This document shows positions 42,876 through 55,445 of a DNA stretch of 64,000 nucleotides, in pieces. A model generated the notes under the pieces. It did not search any database. It had not been told where the DNA came from and saw only the letters and a list, made by a program, of their open reading frames with translations. The stretch is from Chenopodium formosanum (taxonomy: Eukaryota > Streptophyta > Magnoliopsida > Caryophyllales > Amaranthaceae). Location: contig CM044874.1 of assembly GCA_024500155.1 (NCBI GenBank), positions 43,346,384-43,410,383 on the forward strand. The letters run 5' to 3'. Numbering within the stretch: the first letter of the stretch is position 1; each line of letters opens with the position of its first letter. The position numbers were made by a program, and so were the translations under genes.

Positions 42876-43409
42876 TGAAAGGTGATGAGTAACGGAGATG
42901 ACAAAGTTCTCTTTGAACGCCTATAAGATCTGAGAGATTGCTGCGGTAATGGCTTGAACCGTATTGATCTATCTTTGTTCCTTGAACAAGTACTGTGAAA
43001 TAAAACAACTCACTTAATTGTTTGACTCATTACTCAAGATAGGAAAGGAAGGAAAAAATAGACATTTGAAAACAGGTGAGAAAACTCCACTCATTTTTTA
43101 TTATGACGAAAAAAGGGTGCATGAACCTAATATGCGATCATAAAAGACCTGGTGCACGACTCGAGTCGGAACATAAAGAAAGTATGTGGACTATACTTGA
43201 CTCGTGAGTGATAAAGTGATGTTATAAGACTCGTGGTATGATCGTATGGCTAGACATGTGAACAATAACCAAAATGACTGACGCGAGGACCAAATTAACA
43301 CGGAAGGCTAAACTGACGCTCTTTTTTTTTTTTTTTTTTTTTTTTGAAAAGGGGTGACGTGGCACGGGACACTTCTCCCGTCAGACGGGATAAGTTCCCG
43401 TGTCACGAT

Positions 43410-43440
<31 letters not shown>

Positions 43441-44637
43441 GTATTGTGAAAAGGGCTAACGTGGAAAAAAAAAATAATTTTGAAACGTTGCTTGTTTATT
43501 TTTAAAGGGAGGATACCATCCGACTTAAAAAAAGACATAAAAACAAGACTTTCCTTAAAATACGGTCGAAAAAGTGGTGCACGACTTAAAGCAAAAAAGT
43601 GTGTAAACACGACATGTGAGTGATTAAGCGAGGTTATAGACGCGTGTTTTGACCGTATAACTAAACACGACTCAATACTGGACACAAAAATCGAGAAAAA
43701 GACTGACGGGACACTTTCCTGGGCACCGTGTCACGGTGCAGACTGGCGTGACACGGTTAAGACTTACCGTCAGACGGTAGCCTTTACCGTGTCACGGCAC
43801 TGTTTACCGTGACACGGCAGAAAATGCCGTGACACGGTGCGCAGTTCCAGGTCAGTTTTGTGATTTTTTTTAGATTTTAATCGATTTTAAGTCCGTACTA
43901 ATTACTATGTGAGAATAAAAACCCTCGGTCATGGGTCAAACAAAAAGAGCAAACCATTAGGGTTAGTATCGAACAAACACATAGCATTTAGGCACGATGA
44001 TGTAAAAAAAAGTTCGCAACCTAAAGTCAAAATCTATGTTCAACTATTGGTCAAGCTTTGGGTGTCAAAAGGGTACCATGGTTAAGAGTTTGGACGCGTT
44101 AGCAAGGCAGCCTCCCTTGAGGGTGTATGCCAACGGGCAGCTCCGCGAGTTCGTGATGAAATCGAACTCGACTCCATGGTTTGGGTGGATTTAATGACTC
44201 GGATGAACCCTTATTGCCATGAGCGTTTTTGGGTTGATAGAGCTTAAATTCCCCGGGGCTAAGACGCATGTAGAACACATACGTTTTTTCAGAAAAATCG
44301 AAGGAAGTCGACTGTAAAAAAAGAAAATAAGCCACCGGACGGATTTTAGGACTGCCGTGAGACGGCAGAAATTCCCGTGTCACAGTACAGTGTACCGTCG
44401 CAGACTCTTCCGTGACACGGCAGTCAGAAAATCTGATGGGTGCCCTATTTGCTTTTGCGCGCAATCAAGTTATCCAATTTTTCCTACAGGACAGACCTGA
44501 ATGCGACGTTAAAACGTCTATGCAGATGCAAAAATGCCAAATTAATCACAGGGATATTTTTTCAAGAATCTTTCAAGTCTCATCCACTCATCTTAATTAA
44601 ATACCGATCACTCAAATCGATAAATAATTAAGAATCC
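42876..44637 (-). other. Ogre-B leader (younger copy)
   Basis: Between PBS and gag. Holds poly-T tracts (43321-43345, 43409-43440), CCGT-N3-ACGG palindromes (43366-43400, 43720-43850, 44345-44425) and the CCATGG-flanked block. No credible ORF. Confidence 0.7.
44076..44179 (-). other. Conserved leader block, Ogre-B (younger copy)
   Basis: Bounded by CCATGG at both ends. Hairpin CGAGTTCG / CGAACTCG with nine-base loop (44146-44170) and CCCT-TG-AGGG. Counterpart in Ogre-A at 14758-14859 uses other stem bases. Confidence 0.7.
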
Positions 44638-44655
44638 TCCCCAGTGGAGTCGCCA
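44638..44655 (-). other. Primer binding site, tRNA-Arg
   Basis: Minus: TGGCGACTCCACTGGGGA, three bases from the LTR. Confidence 0.9.
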
Positions 44656-44658
44656 AAT

Positions 44659-46359
44659 TGTAGGCGTCGCTCGAAGTGCGCCTACGTTAAAAATCATGTT
44701 GTGAATATGCTTGGCACTCATAGGAAGTGGGAATTGACATTACAATTAGGGACAAATAAAGTAGGGAGCCGCCAACAAGTTTTTAAGGAACTTGTAAACC
44801 GTTCACGGATCATAAAAGGCAACCACGATAAGGGACAACGATAGGCAACAACGATTGACCCGTGAAGGTTACACCCCATTCATAATCCATGAGATTACTA
44901 ACTCCATATGGTTCGGAACCACGAAAGGAGGATCGGGGATGATGGTACAAAGTGAGTCATGGAGTCACATTCGCCCGTATTGGCCTCTACTCGATTCTCA
45001 TAGTGAAAAACATTCCTGTGATCTCAAAGGCATACAAACAATAATTCAATTCGCTCCAAACTATCATTTAACTAAATTGGTTCAAAATTAATGCACACAT
45101 AATTCTAAATATTTGTGATCACTTGATCAAACAACAAGATTAAAAAGGAACCTAAACCGGTTGTCAAAATTATCTTATTAGGCGTGATTTTCAATTACAT
45201 ATTCCCATTAAACATGCAATATTGTAATCAATAAAAATAATAAAATCAATATAAACATAAAAACCAATTTAATCATAATTCTAACAACAGAAAAATCGTT
45301 AGAAAAATAATAATGATAAAAAGAGCATAATCCTTACTTTGAATCTGTTTGTTTGCAACTACAAAATAATAAACGAGTTAGTAACTTCAAGGAAATAATA
45401 AAACAATAACTAAATTAAATTAAATAAAAACAAGGTTAATTTTGGGGCCAAACCCTCAAACGATTCTACCTTTCACGCCTTGGTTTAAGGACAGAACCTC
45501 GAGTAAAATATGGACTCCTTTGAGTGCTTGAAGAAGGAATTTTGAAGTGAAAAGGGGAGGCTAGTGTTTAGGTGAAGAGCGTAAAAGAGAGAAAATAAGA
45601 ATCAAAGAATTCTGGTTGCCCCGTACATCAGAAATGAGGGGGTATTTATAGGGAAATGTGCTGAGGGAGCACACGAAACCCTAAAATGATAAAAACCCTA
45701 AAAAAGTATCCTGTGACACGGTCAGACTGTACCGTCACACGGTTAGACTGTACCGTCAGACGGTACAAGTTCCCGTGACACGGTCAGTTTTGGAGTGTCG
45801 CGGGAAATTTTCAGAAAACGGTACGGAAAACGCGTTAAGGGTTTACGCGGAAAGGACACGGAACTCTCCGTGTCACGGCAGATCTCCCGTGTCACGGGAA
45901 GTCCCACTGTCAGACGGGAAGAGTTCCTGTGACACGGTCAAGCTTGACCGTGACACGGTTAGTTCCAGTCCACTTTTCCGTCTAAATTCACTTTTAACCC
46001 TAATTTCTTTCGGCTTTTTAAGTGTCGATTGATAATTTCGGGCTTTTTCTGACTTTTATTATTCGGGCTAAAATAAGAAAATAATAAAAAAAAATAAAAT
46101 ATTTGGGCCAAAAATAATAAATAAAATAATAAAATAAAAAGGTTTGGGCTTAAAATTAATTAACAAGTTTGGGCCAAAAATAAAACTATGCTTTTATCAA
46201 ACACCAAGACTGATCCATGGACCTTTCAAAAATATGAATTTATTAAAATACGATTTTTTTAGCACTCTCGGGATTAAATACTAAACCCGACCAATAGCGG
46301 CGGTGAAAGGTTATTTATCATCGGACTTGGTTTTGGGGAGACATTTTTAGGTGTCTACA
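44659..46359 (-). repeat. Younger Ogre-B 5' LTR
   Basis: 1701 bp, nearly identical to 36834-38535. TATA at 45643-45650 (minus) next to a palindrome array (45715-45960). Confidence 0.93.
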
Positions 46360-46364
46360 GCGAC

Positions 46365-48231
46365 CACATTCATATTCATATCCATGCATGATCGAGTCAA
46401 AGAATATACAATGCTTACCCCTACCCATTTAGAGTTAGACTTGGGGGCTTGAACCCACATAATTTAGCCTACCTAGCCTTAAGAGTCATCATCTTTGACT
46501 CTTCTTACATCTCTTTCCATCGCAATAACCCTTGCAGCCAACCTTAGTATCACATTTACACACTTCACTCACACATCCATATCCATATCAATCATCCTTC
46601 CCTTTAAGAGCCCTTTATCATGAAATCTTGTTTCAACACTGTGCATGTTCCATCATATTTAAAGACGACATTCATTAGAAGAAACATTGTATACTTGCTT
46701 AGCTTCCTGACCTTAACAATATTCATTGTTTCATGCATCGCATAATGTGCTGTGAAACATTTATATATCAATGATTTTTAATCATACAAAGCATATCGTG
46801 CTTAGCTCCTTGACCTAAGCAACGTTCATTATGCAATAATCACTTCATCTGTATACGTGCTTAGCTTCCAGACCTAAGTGACGTTCAAGATCGTTTCTTT
46901 ACACCATATATGATGCTTAGCTCCATGACCTAAGTTCATTCATCGTGTCTCATGATGTAATTGTCCTTAGCCTCCTGGCCTAAGGACATGCATCATGCAT
47001 ACATTACTTTCAAGAAAACTAATTCAATCCATGCGATTCATTTTGTCTTGCTCAACGAGGAAGTTCAAAACTTCTTTCCTTTTTTTGCGTCTTTTCTTTT
47101 GGGGAAGTTTTTTTTTTATAAAAAAAAAAAAAAAAACTTTTTCAAAATTTTCTCATCGAGGGAAGTTCGAAAATAGAAGATCAGTTTTCACATCTTTCTT
47201 TTTCGGGAGAAAGTCGGTACCCTCCACTCATGAAAAAAATTGACGGAAATTTATTGCTTTTGCATCTTCGTTTTCTTGTGTCTGCACACACTCACAAGTC
47301 ATACACATGTCATGTCACATCAAGTCAAACTTGGTCAAGCTAGTGGTCAAGTCAATCACAGTATATACGAGTCCATTGGCAAATTTATTTTTGCAGGTCT
47401 CATCTAGCCCACGTTCGGGGACAAGCGAACCAACTACAACCCACGTCTGGAGACAAGCGAACCATCTAAAGCCCACGTCCCGGGACAAGCGGACCATCTA
47501 CATCCCACGTTCGGGGACAAGCGGACCATTTACAACCAGCCCACCTCCGGGGACAAGCGGACCATATACAACCCACGTCCGGGGACAAGCGGACCATCTA
47601 AACCCCACATCCGGGGACAAGCGGACCATTTACAGCCCACGTCCGGGGACAAGTAGACCATTTACAGCCCACGTCCGGGGACAAGCGGACCATCTACAGC
47701 CCACGTTCAGGGACAAGCGAACAAACTATAGCCCACGTTCGGGGACAATCGAACCACCATCATTTCACACTGCAAGATTCTTGATACACAGAGACTTGCA
47801 ATCTCATCATATGTCGACTTTCCTCAAGCATGGAAAGTATTATCGGTGGATTTCTTCAAACATAGAAAAATGCCAAAATCATATGTCGACTTTCCCCAAG
47901 GATGGAAAGTGTCATCCAGTAGGTTTCTTCAAGCTTAGAAAGCTACCAAACTCATTTGTCGGCTTTCCTTAAGGATGGAAAGCATTTCAACAAACTTCAT
48001 CAGGTGGATTCCTTCAAGCATAGGAAAATACCAAACTCATTTTTCACCGATACACTGGTGTCAGATAAGTGTTCCATCCCTTTACTCTTTTATCTGTGGA
48101 ATTAACATTTTTTTTGCAGGTATCAGCGTATACAAAGTGATTTAGGATCACAGAATGTCTTAAATCATTCTCCATCCCTATCGACTACTATGACTATCAT
48201 TTTTGAAACTGACGTTTCTACAAACTCAGTC
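46365..48231 (+). other. 3' region of the older Ogre-B
   Basis: Resumes after the GCGAC duplication. Five hairpins of GCTTAGCTCC-x-GACCTAAG type (46695-46985), the 32-bp minisatellite (47407-47758), then degenerate 66-bp-type units. Repetitive ORF at 47307-47972 is non-coding in my view. Confidence 0.75.
47407..47758 (+). repeat. 32-bp minisatellite, about 11 units
   Basis: Units CCCACGTCCGGGGACAAGCG with variants; each has a GTCC/GGAC inverted pair. Three units in the younger copy. Confidence 0.85.
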
Positions 48232-48246
48232 AAAGTGGGGGCTTTC
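48232..48246 (+). other. Polypurine tract, older Ogre-B
   Basis: AAAGTGGGGGCTTTC directly before TGTAGACACC. Confidence 0.85.
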
Positions 48247-50245
48247 TGTAGACACCTAAAAATGTCTCCCCGAAACCAAACCCGTTGATGAACACCTTTC
48301 TCCGCCATTATTGGTCGGGTTGAGTATTTAAATTTTGGAGTGCTTAAATCCATGTTCTATCCAATATATTTCATCAACCAATCCAATTTCTAGCTCAGTT
48401 CCCTAAACCATAACCTATTTTCCACTTTTCGTGTCCACATCGCAAAACCGAGAGAAACTGATTTTATGGCTATATAATTTTGATCTTATTATTATGTTTT
48501 TAGAAAGTCCTTTAAATAATCTTTCTAACCATATGTCATCAGCCCAATTCCTAGCTATAACGAAAAAGATATGAGCAAAACACTAAACTCGGCCTAAAAC
48601 CGACACCCTTCCACTAAAACGAACATATCTTAAAATCTACAAATCATTTTTAACTCATTCTAATTGGGTTGGAAAGTAGACTTGATAATCTTATTCCGAG
48701 TTACGGATTAAAAGTTATAATTATTTTAAAAACGGGTAAAAAACTGAAATTACCGCGCAACAGCTAAAATGCCGCGATGCGGCAAATGCTGACGTGTCAC
48801 GAGGCTTATTCCCGTGACACACTGCCCTTTTTGTAATTCTGCACAGTTTTCTCCCGCGTCACGGTGCCCATTCCCTGACACGGGGATATTTCGTGTAATT
48901 TCCGCATACTTTTTACACCGTGCCACGGTGGACAATTCTATGTCATGACATTTCTTCCCGTGTCACGGTGCACATCCCGTGACACGGGATTGCTCCGTGT
49001 TTTCTCCGCGTAATCCCTAAACACGTTTTCACTTCCCGTAACATAATTATTTCCTGCATCACTCAGTTTTACCCCGTGTCACGGGATCTTCCCCTGTCTG
49101 ACGGTGCCTGTCACCGTGTCGCGGTGCTCTTTGCCGTGACACGGTATTATTTTTTAGGGTGTTTATCTTTTTAGGGTTCCACGTGTTCCCTCTGCTCATT
49201 TTTCCTACAAATAGGACCCCCCTTTCTGCAGTTCGGGGCACCAATAATCATTCTCTCTCACCTTACACTAAAAATCATTCTCTTCTCCCTCTTTAACCTA
49301 ATTTCTAGCCTCCTTATTCTTCCATAATAATTCCCCTAAGCGCTCCAAGGAGTCCATACTTAACCCGAGGATCCCTCCTTAAACCAAGGCCTGAAAGGTA
49401 CAAATAACTGAGGGTTTGGACCAAATTAACTCTACTTTCTGTTTAATTTAATTTAATTTTCATTTTCTTTATAATTTTTTATTGAAGTTACTAACAATTT
49501 ATTCATGATGTAGCAATTTAATGGAACACGCGGAATATGAGTAATTAATTAATTATTCTTATTTTATTTTAATATTGCTAGTATCATGATTAGGGTTATT
49601 TTATATTTGATTTGACTAACAAATTATTGTTGATATGCTTCCGATATTAATGTTTATTCTATGGTTATTATGATCACCATATTGTATGTTTAAAGGGAAT
49701 ATGTAATTGAAAATCACGCCTAATAAGATAATTTGGACAACCGGTTTAGGTTCCTTTTTAATCTTATTGTTTAATCAAGTGAACACTAATATTTTAGAAT
49801 TATATGTTGCGTTAATATTCAACCAATTTAGCTAAATAATAGTTTGGAGAAAATTGAATTTTTGTTTGTATGCCTTTGAGATAGCAGGAATCACTTTTCA
49901 CTATATGAATCGAGTAGAGGCCAATACGGGCGAATGTGACTCCATGACTCACTTCGTATCATCATCCCCGATCCTCCTTTCGTGGTTCTGAACCATATGG
50001 AGTTAGTAATCTCATGGATTATGAATGGGGTGTAACCTTCACGGGTCAATCGTTGTTGCCTATGGTTGTCCCTTAATCGTGGTTGCCTTTTATGATCTGT
50101 GAACGGTTTACAAGTTCCTTAAAAACTTGTCGGCGGCTTCCTACTTTCCTTGTCCCTAATCGTATTATGTCAATTCTCACTTCCTATGAGTGCCAAGCAT
50201 ATTCACACATGCTTTAACTTAGGCGCACTTTGAGCGACGCCTACA
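48247..50245 (+). repeat. Ogre-B 3' LTR of the 22822-50245 element
   Basis: 1999 bp, TGTAGACACC to GCCTACA. Palindromes CCGTGTCACGG at 48790-49145; TATA damaged. Flanked by AAAGG (50246-50250). Confidence 0.9.
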
Positions 50246-50890
50246 AAAGGACACCATTCCTATCAATATGACATAACATGACTCGTGTGTGCATTGTTTT
50301 GATTCATGAAGCTCGATATTTACATAACTCGAAATGCGGAAAAACAAAAAATTTCTGTCATTTTTGTGGAGGGTACCAACTTTCTCCCGAAAAAGAAAGA
50401 TCCGAAAAAAGAAAGAAGCAAAGTTTTTTGAAGGTGCATGTTGAATGGGCTTAATCCATTAACGTTGTCTCTCATAGTACAAGGATTGTAACATCTTAGA
50501 CTATCCTAGTTGACTCGATAATGAAAGTATTTAGGTAACTTAGGTGCGGAGGCTAAGAACTTCATACTTGGTGATGCAATGATGAGTGATGTTGATATGA
50601 CAAGGCATGCTTCAGCGTTGTGTTAATATTTCATGACAAAGAGTTCCTAAGGAAAGTATATTTGGTCATGTATTTGTGATGTGTGTGATAGTGACACTAA
50701 AGTTAGGCCGCAAGGGCTAGTGTGTGGAAAAATATATTGAAAAGAGTCAAATGGTGGTGACTCTTAGGCTGGGTAGGCTAATAATGTAAGGATCAAGCCC
50801 CCAAGTCTAGGTCTAAGTGAATAGGGATGAGCATAAGAGATCCCCTTGATATGATCAATTATGAACGTAAATATGAATGCATTTTTATTA

Positions 50891-50951
50891 CGGCCGCACC
50901 TCGATGTGAGGTTGCCTACGTATCCGTTAGGAATTAGGCCGAACGTAGCTC
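50891..50951 (-). other. Conserved fold-back block C
   Basis: Nearly identical to block B: CGCACCTCGATGTGAGGTTG, CTACGTATCC, ACGTAGCTC. Both stems are intact. Confidence 0.7.
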
Positions 50952-51999
50952 TAGCCGAACCTCGCACAAGTGTGTGTATACCTCAAATAGGTCTTTTAAG
51001 AGTTGTAACGTGGTTAGGATAAAGGTTATAGAAGAAAGGAATACAGGTTTAAGCCCTTAGATAAGCCCCCAAGGTGTGCAACCTTGCATTTGAATCCTTG
51101 TATTGGTATGTTTGAGACTTCTCACTTTTGAACTTTCTTTTGTTCTCTTTCTTTTCTTTTTTTTTTTTTTTTTTTTGCTTTTGCATTTTTTTTTATTTTG
51201 ATAAGTGTAAGCAATCTCAATCATGCGGTCTATCACTCACTTGGCATTCATGTTTCTCAAGTACGGTACCGAGCACTTGATAAGAGACGTAATCTGAGAC
51301 GTGTTCATATCAAAGACATGTTCATGTCATTGACACCTTTTGTACACTTTTATATTTCTACTTTTGCTATTTTAATCTTTTGAATCACTCAAGCTTTTGT
51401 TCTTTGAAAATTGCATAAGTTGCACACTGTCCCATCCCAAGGTTAGGTAGATGTGGATTGAAGAAAGAAAACTCAATCGTTAGATGAGGCTCAAAGTGGT
51501 TTATAAAGAAATGATTGTATATTTGAAAGGGTGAAGATGATATGATAGGCTACAGGGGGTGCCTCTAATCATGGGTATACCTTGTGCTTAGTTTGGCATG
51601 GATATTTTTTTTAAATGCGATGCAATGCAATGATCATATGCATGGAAATAAAAGCTCATTTTATTTAAAAATTGAAGGGTAAAAATCAAACTCTAAGAAA
51701 TAAATTCAAGGAGGGTGAAGGGTGCCTATGCTAGACTTATTGGGGAAAGGGTTTGAAAAAAAGAAGAAGAAAGCATGAAATCTTGGTGAGAAGCTTGCCT
51801 TGTGTATTTGTTTCATCATTACCCTCATTTTTTTTGTCCATCACATGACTAAAACTCGATTCAACATGCATGGATGGAAGAAGGTAGGAATAATGAAGGT
51901 TGAGATATGGAGAAAGAATGTAGAGAATGGAAAGATGATGTAGATGGAGAGATATGAAAAAATTAGGAATAGGTTGTACCCCCAACTCAAATGACGGAA
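50952..51999 (-). other. Post-gag non-coding sequence and deletion junction
   Basis: Collinear with 40928-41700 (AAGACGTGTTCATATCAAAG and GCTAGACTTATTGGGG are shared landmarks), then a 51800-52000 stretch that does not match gag, then leader sequence. No ORF of note. Confidence 0.6.
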
Positions 52000-53292
52000 A
52001 AAATCGACTCATGCATGAACCTAAAACATGGTCATGGTGTTAAAAGAGTATGTACAAAGTGTGTGCTAAGACTAGTGAGTTTAGGTGACATGTTACGACT
52101 TGTGTCATGACCATGTGACTAGACTCGAACAAAGACTAACTTAAGACCTCATGTATGTGCACTAAACTGGACATGTTGTAGTATTTTAGTCTTATCTTTT
52201 AATCTGTGATTCTGATTGGGTTGAAACCAATGCCAAATTAAAGATAAAACTTGGGGCTACAAATCCATAGGCTATACGACTCTTAACTCTTCCTAGAACT
52301 CTGGATATGACTAAAACAAGTTGACATTTGTGATGTATACGAGAATTAAAAATCCGGGTTGACTCAAAGGAACAATGACTCGATTATAGACATATTTATT
52401 ACCTCAAATTAATTAATCAATTAATTAAGCAAAGTCCTTTAGTCACAGGTTAGTTTATTTAGTCTTAATCACAAGTCAAACAAACGGTTAGTGTAAACAC
52501 ACATAGATTATGCACAAGCAAAGAATGCACAAGTAGTCAAGTAGTCACAATATGATTCAATGAGTTTGAAACTAACCATGTCTCTAGTTCTCTAAAGTTC
52601 AAGATATGGGTAAGTCAAAGAGGGTCCATGGTTATGAGTCCGGATGCCCGCGCGGAAGCCTTACCTTTGGAAGGGTTGGCGCGTGTGGATGGGACCCCGC
52701 GAGTTAAACTTGATTCCATGGTTTGGTGAATTCAACATTCTCAGTTGTACCCTTTGTTGCTTAGAGCGTTCAATCGGATACATGGAGCATGAATTCCCAT
52801 AGGGTTATTTCCATATGTAGAAAACATATGGGTATTAGAAAAGAGAGAAAAACTCAATCAGGAAGTAGAATCGAGCCAACAGTGCTAGATTTAGTTAAAT
52901 CAAGAAGGCAGATTTCTTGCTCGGTATTGGAATATCACGGCGCTAGACGACAGAGTCTGTCGCCAGAAAATAGCTCTGTCACCAGGCGACGCACTCTGTT
53001 TTCTAGACGCCAATTCCTACATGCCTCATCAGCTTTCTGTGTTCTTAGAATTTTCTAGTTTTCGCAGTATTATTTCGATTCTACTTGTGAAAGATATTTC
53101 GAAAATTTCCTACATGTAAAAATCCTTTGTTTTTGACTCATTACAGATGGTCTTTCCAATGAAAACCTTTTTTATGCTTATGCCAATAATGTTAATCAAA
53201 ATTACGCACATGAAATGCTTAGAACTTTTCAAGTCTCATCCACTCATTCTACATCATTGCCAAAATAAATTTTAGGAATTAAAATAGAAATC
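52000..53292 (-). other. Leader of the Ogre-A derivative
   Basis: Matches 14090-15450. Contains the CCATGG-flanked block 52626-52721, whose hairpin is degraded (CGAG/CTTG core), and a decayed GGCGCC-type cluster (52930-53015). Confidence 0.65.
52626..52721 (-). other. Conserved leader block, Ogre-A derivative
   Basis: CCATGG at both ends; interior like 14758-14859 (CCGGATGC, CGCGCGGAAGCC, AGGGTTGGCGCG) with the main stem weakened. Confidence 0.6.
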
Positions 53293-53310
53293 CTCCCCAA
53301 TGGAGTCGCC
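53293..53310 (-). other. Primer binding site, tRNA-Arg
   Basis: Minus: TGGCGACTCCATTGGGGA, six bases from the LTR start at 53317. Confidence 0.8.
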
Positions 53311-53316
53311 AAAAAC

Positions 53317-54480
53317 CTGTAGGGAATATTTCAAGCATTATCTCAAACTTGAGCCCCATTGTGATCATACACTTAAGCATGGTGGCGTCCAAAGGGAAGG
53401 AAGCTAGAGTAAAAGAGTCGCCAACAAGTTTTAGGAACTTGTATACCGTTCATAGGGTGAAGGTTACACCCCTTAACGATCAAGGAGATCGTTAACTCCA
53501 ATAGGTCTGGAACCAAGACTGTAAGTTTGGGGATGAAGGTACAAAATCAATCTAAAAGAGAAAGAACCTGCCCTAATAATAAGCCTCTACTTTATTCTAC
53601 TCGTATTCATGTGCGCTTTCTGACTAACATGCAAACAATAGGATTACCCTAAACATGTTTAATCTATGTTGGTTGAATATTAATGCACAAATAAATCTAT
53701 TATTGGGGATCACTTGAATTATAATCATATTAACCCTAAACAAGATTATGAATGATTTTATTAAGCGTGATTACAAGTACCAATTCCCTTAATTTAAACA
53801 TGCATAAAAGGTGTGATCAAGCAATAACAATAAATTTCAAGCAACATAATAATCATAATAATAATCATAATCACGATAATAATAATCATAATAACAATCA
53901 TAATCATGTTAAAAATAAAGCATAATAATAATAGTAAGATCCTAGGAATGATACTAACAAGATTAATAACAAACCCTAGCATGTCACTAAGAAATAAAGA
54001 TCAAAGTTTTAACCCTAACATGAAACTAACATGATATTAGGAAATAAAATAGGAAGCATCATAGAAATCATAATTGATAAAAGAAATATTAATTATTACC
54101 CTAAACATGATACTAGGAAAAGCATCCTAACATGATACTAGGAAAAACATCCTAACATGATAGTAGGAATCAAAATAACAACCTAAACATGATTTCAATA
54201 TCATAATATCAATTAAACAATTAAAGTACTTACTTGAATGCCTCGTATATCTTTCTAATAGCGAAATACACGCGTTAGTAACTTCAAGGAAAATATAAAA
54301 ACAAACAATTGAAATAGGGATTAAGAAAGTTTAGATTAGATTTGGGACCAAACCCTCAGAAATATCAAACCTTTCACGTCTTAGGCGAAGGAAATTTTTA
54401 ACTTGGCTAGGTGTGTCTAGTTCTAATATATGAGGAATTGTGTTTGTAAAAGGCTAGGCTAGAAACAGGGAGAGAGGGAA
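53317..54480 (-). repeat. Truncated Ogre-A 5' LTR
   Basis: Matches 15476 to about 16640, then is cut at 54480/54481 where Tekay LTR sequence begins mid-LTR. No TATA or U3 array remains. Neither end at the junction is a natural LTR terminus, so it is a recombination or deletion joint. Confidence 0.82.
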
Positions 54481-55429
54481 TACGTACACGTGGCTAGATC
54501 TTTTAAAAAGTGGTTTTTATATGGAACGTGTTTTACATGTTAAGTGATTTCGAACCATGTTTAAATAATTGTGAAATATATTTCGGTGAAGCATGTTTTA
54601 ATCGTTTAATCTCAAATATTAAATATTTTATATGGTTGATTATAAACTTGTATTGATATTCAAGAAGGAAGTTTTGTTGTTTTAATTTGTCCCGAGTATG
54701 GGATATTGGAAAGTTTATTTATCAAGATTTATTCCTTGGATCTTTGGATTTTTAACTCCCACTACGCGGAGTAAGTTGAAGACTATGGACTTTGTATGAC
54801 CTAGTCTTTCCCCTTGATAGCACTATGTAAAGGAGTTACTAGCTTGGGGGGTGTGCACACTTAGATGGGAAAATGATTTATGAAATATGGACTGATCCAT
54901 CCTATTCGGAATTATCTTTGGAAAGTTGGTTTGTTTCGGAAATTGGTTCTTTTGACAAGTTTCTATACATAAATTTCTATTCATGAATGGTTTGGATAAA
55001 TTATGATTTATTAAAGTTAAATCTCTTCGAAAGCATGTTTTATTAATTAAATTAATTTTACATGTCTAGCATTTGTAGTACTTAGCATTTTGGCTAATAC
55101 GTATTTGTTTTGTTTTGGCTTGGCCCTACTTATCATTTTGATAAGTAGATAGGTGATGGCGATCGGACAACGTGAACTATATGCTGCATTGGGAATGATG
55201 GGAGGTGATCACTTGGTTTAATTTAGTAAACATAGTATCAGTGGTGTAGCTACTTTGAAAATGTATCAAACTATTATTATTACTATTATTATTAATAAAA
55301 GATAAGTACTGTTTTTTGCTGCAAAACTCTGTTAAGCCTTACGTAATCACATGGCGGTAATACTCCCATGTTACTCCCTAAAGTTGGATTAGAATTGTTA
55401 AATATTAGAGAGTAATTTGGGGTGTTACA
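54481..55429 (+). repeat. Tekay 5' LTR, 5'-truncated
   Basis: Starts within the LTR at TACGTACACG (matching about 62055 of the 3' LTR) and ends GGTGTTACA. About 1 kb with U3 and promoter is missing. Confidence 0.88.
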
Positions 55430-55432
55430 AAG

Positions 55433-55445
55433 TTGTATCAGTTTT
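55433..55445 (+). other. Degenerate Met-type primer binding site
   Basis: TTGTATCAG resembles the TGGTATCAGAGC complement of initiator tRNA-Met; the second half is lost. Confidence 0.6.

Larger units (their letters stand above)
36834..46359 (-). mobile_element. Younger Ogre-B gag-only retrotransposon, nested
   Basis: LTRs 44659-46359 (5') and 36834-38535 (3'), perfect 5-bp duplication GCGAC (36829-36833, 46360-46364), tRNA-Arg PBS and PPT. 9.5 kb. Internal order: leader, gag (one stop), non-coding region, fold-back block B, hairpin array, minisatellites, PPT. No pol genes. LTRs are nearly identical (about two differences in the first 110 bases), so the insertion is the most recent of the Ogre copies. 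Confidence 0.92.
22822..50245 (+). mobile_element. Ogre-B gag-only LTR retrotransposon, interrupted by three insertions
   Basis: 5' LTR 22822-24766 and 3' LTR 48247-50245, PBS at 24770, PPT ending 48246, flanking GAAGG (22817-22821) and AAAGG (50246-50250). Removing the three insertions leaves about 9.4 kb: leader, gag, long non-coding 3' region. No protease, RT, RNase H or integrase is present, so mobility would depend on another Ogre. Such gag-only LTR elements are known in plants as TR-GAG. The first 110 LTR bases differ at about nine sites between the two copies, making it older than the nested element at 36834. Confidence 0.87.
50246..54480 (-). mobile_element. Ogre-A deletion derivative lacking gag and pol
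   Basis: Minus order: truncated 5' LTR (54480-53317), tRNA-Arg PBS, leader with the CCATGG block, a short junction near 51780-52000, post-gag non-coding sequence, fold-back block C, one hairpin, then the 22822-50245 element. No gag or pol sequence is visible; the junction joins leader directly to post-gag sequence. The LTR matches subfamily A, while block C matches the B-type form, so it may be a recombinant. Confidence 0.75.
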
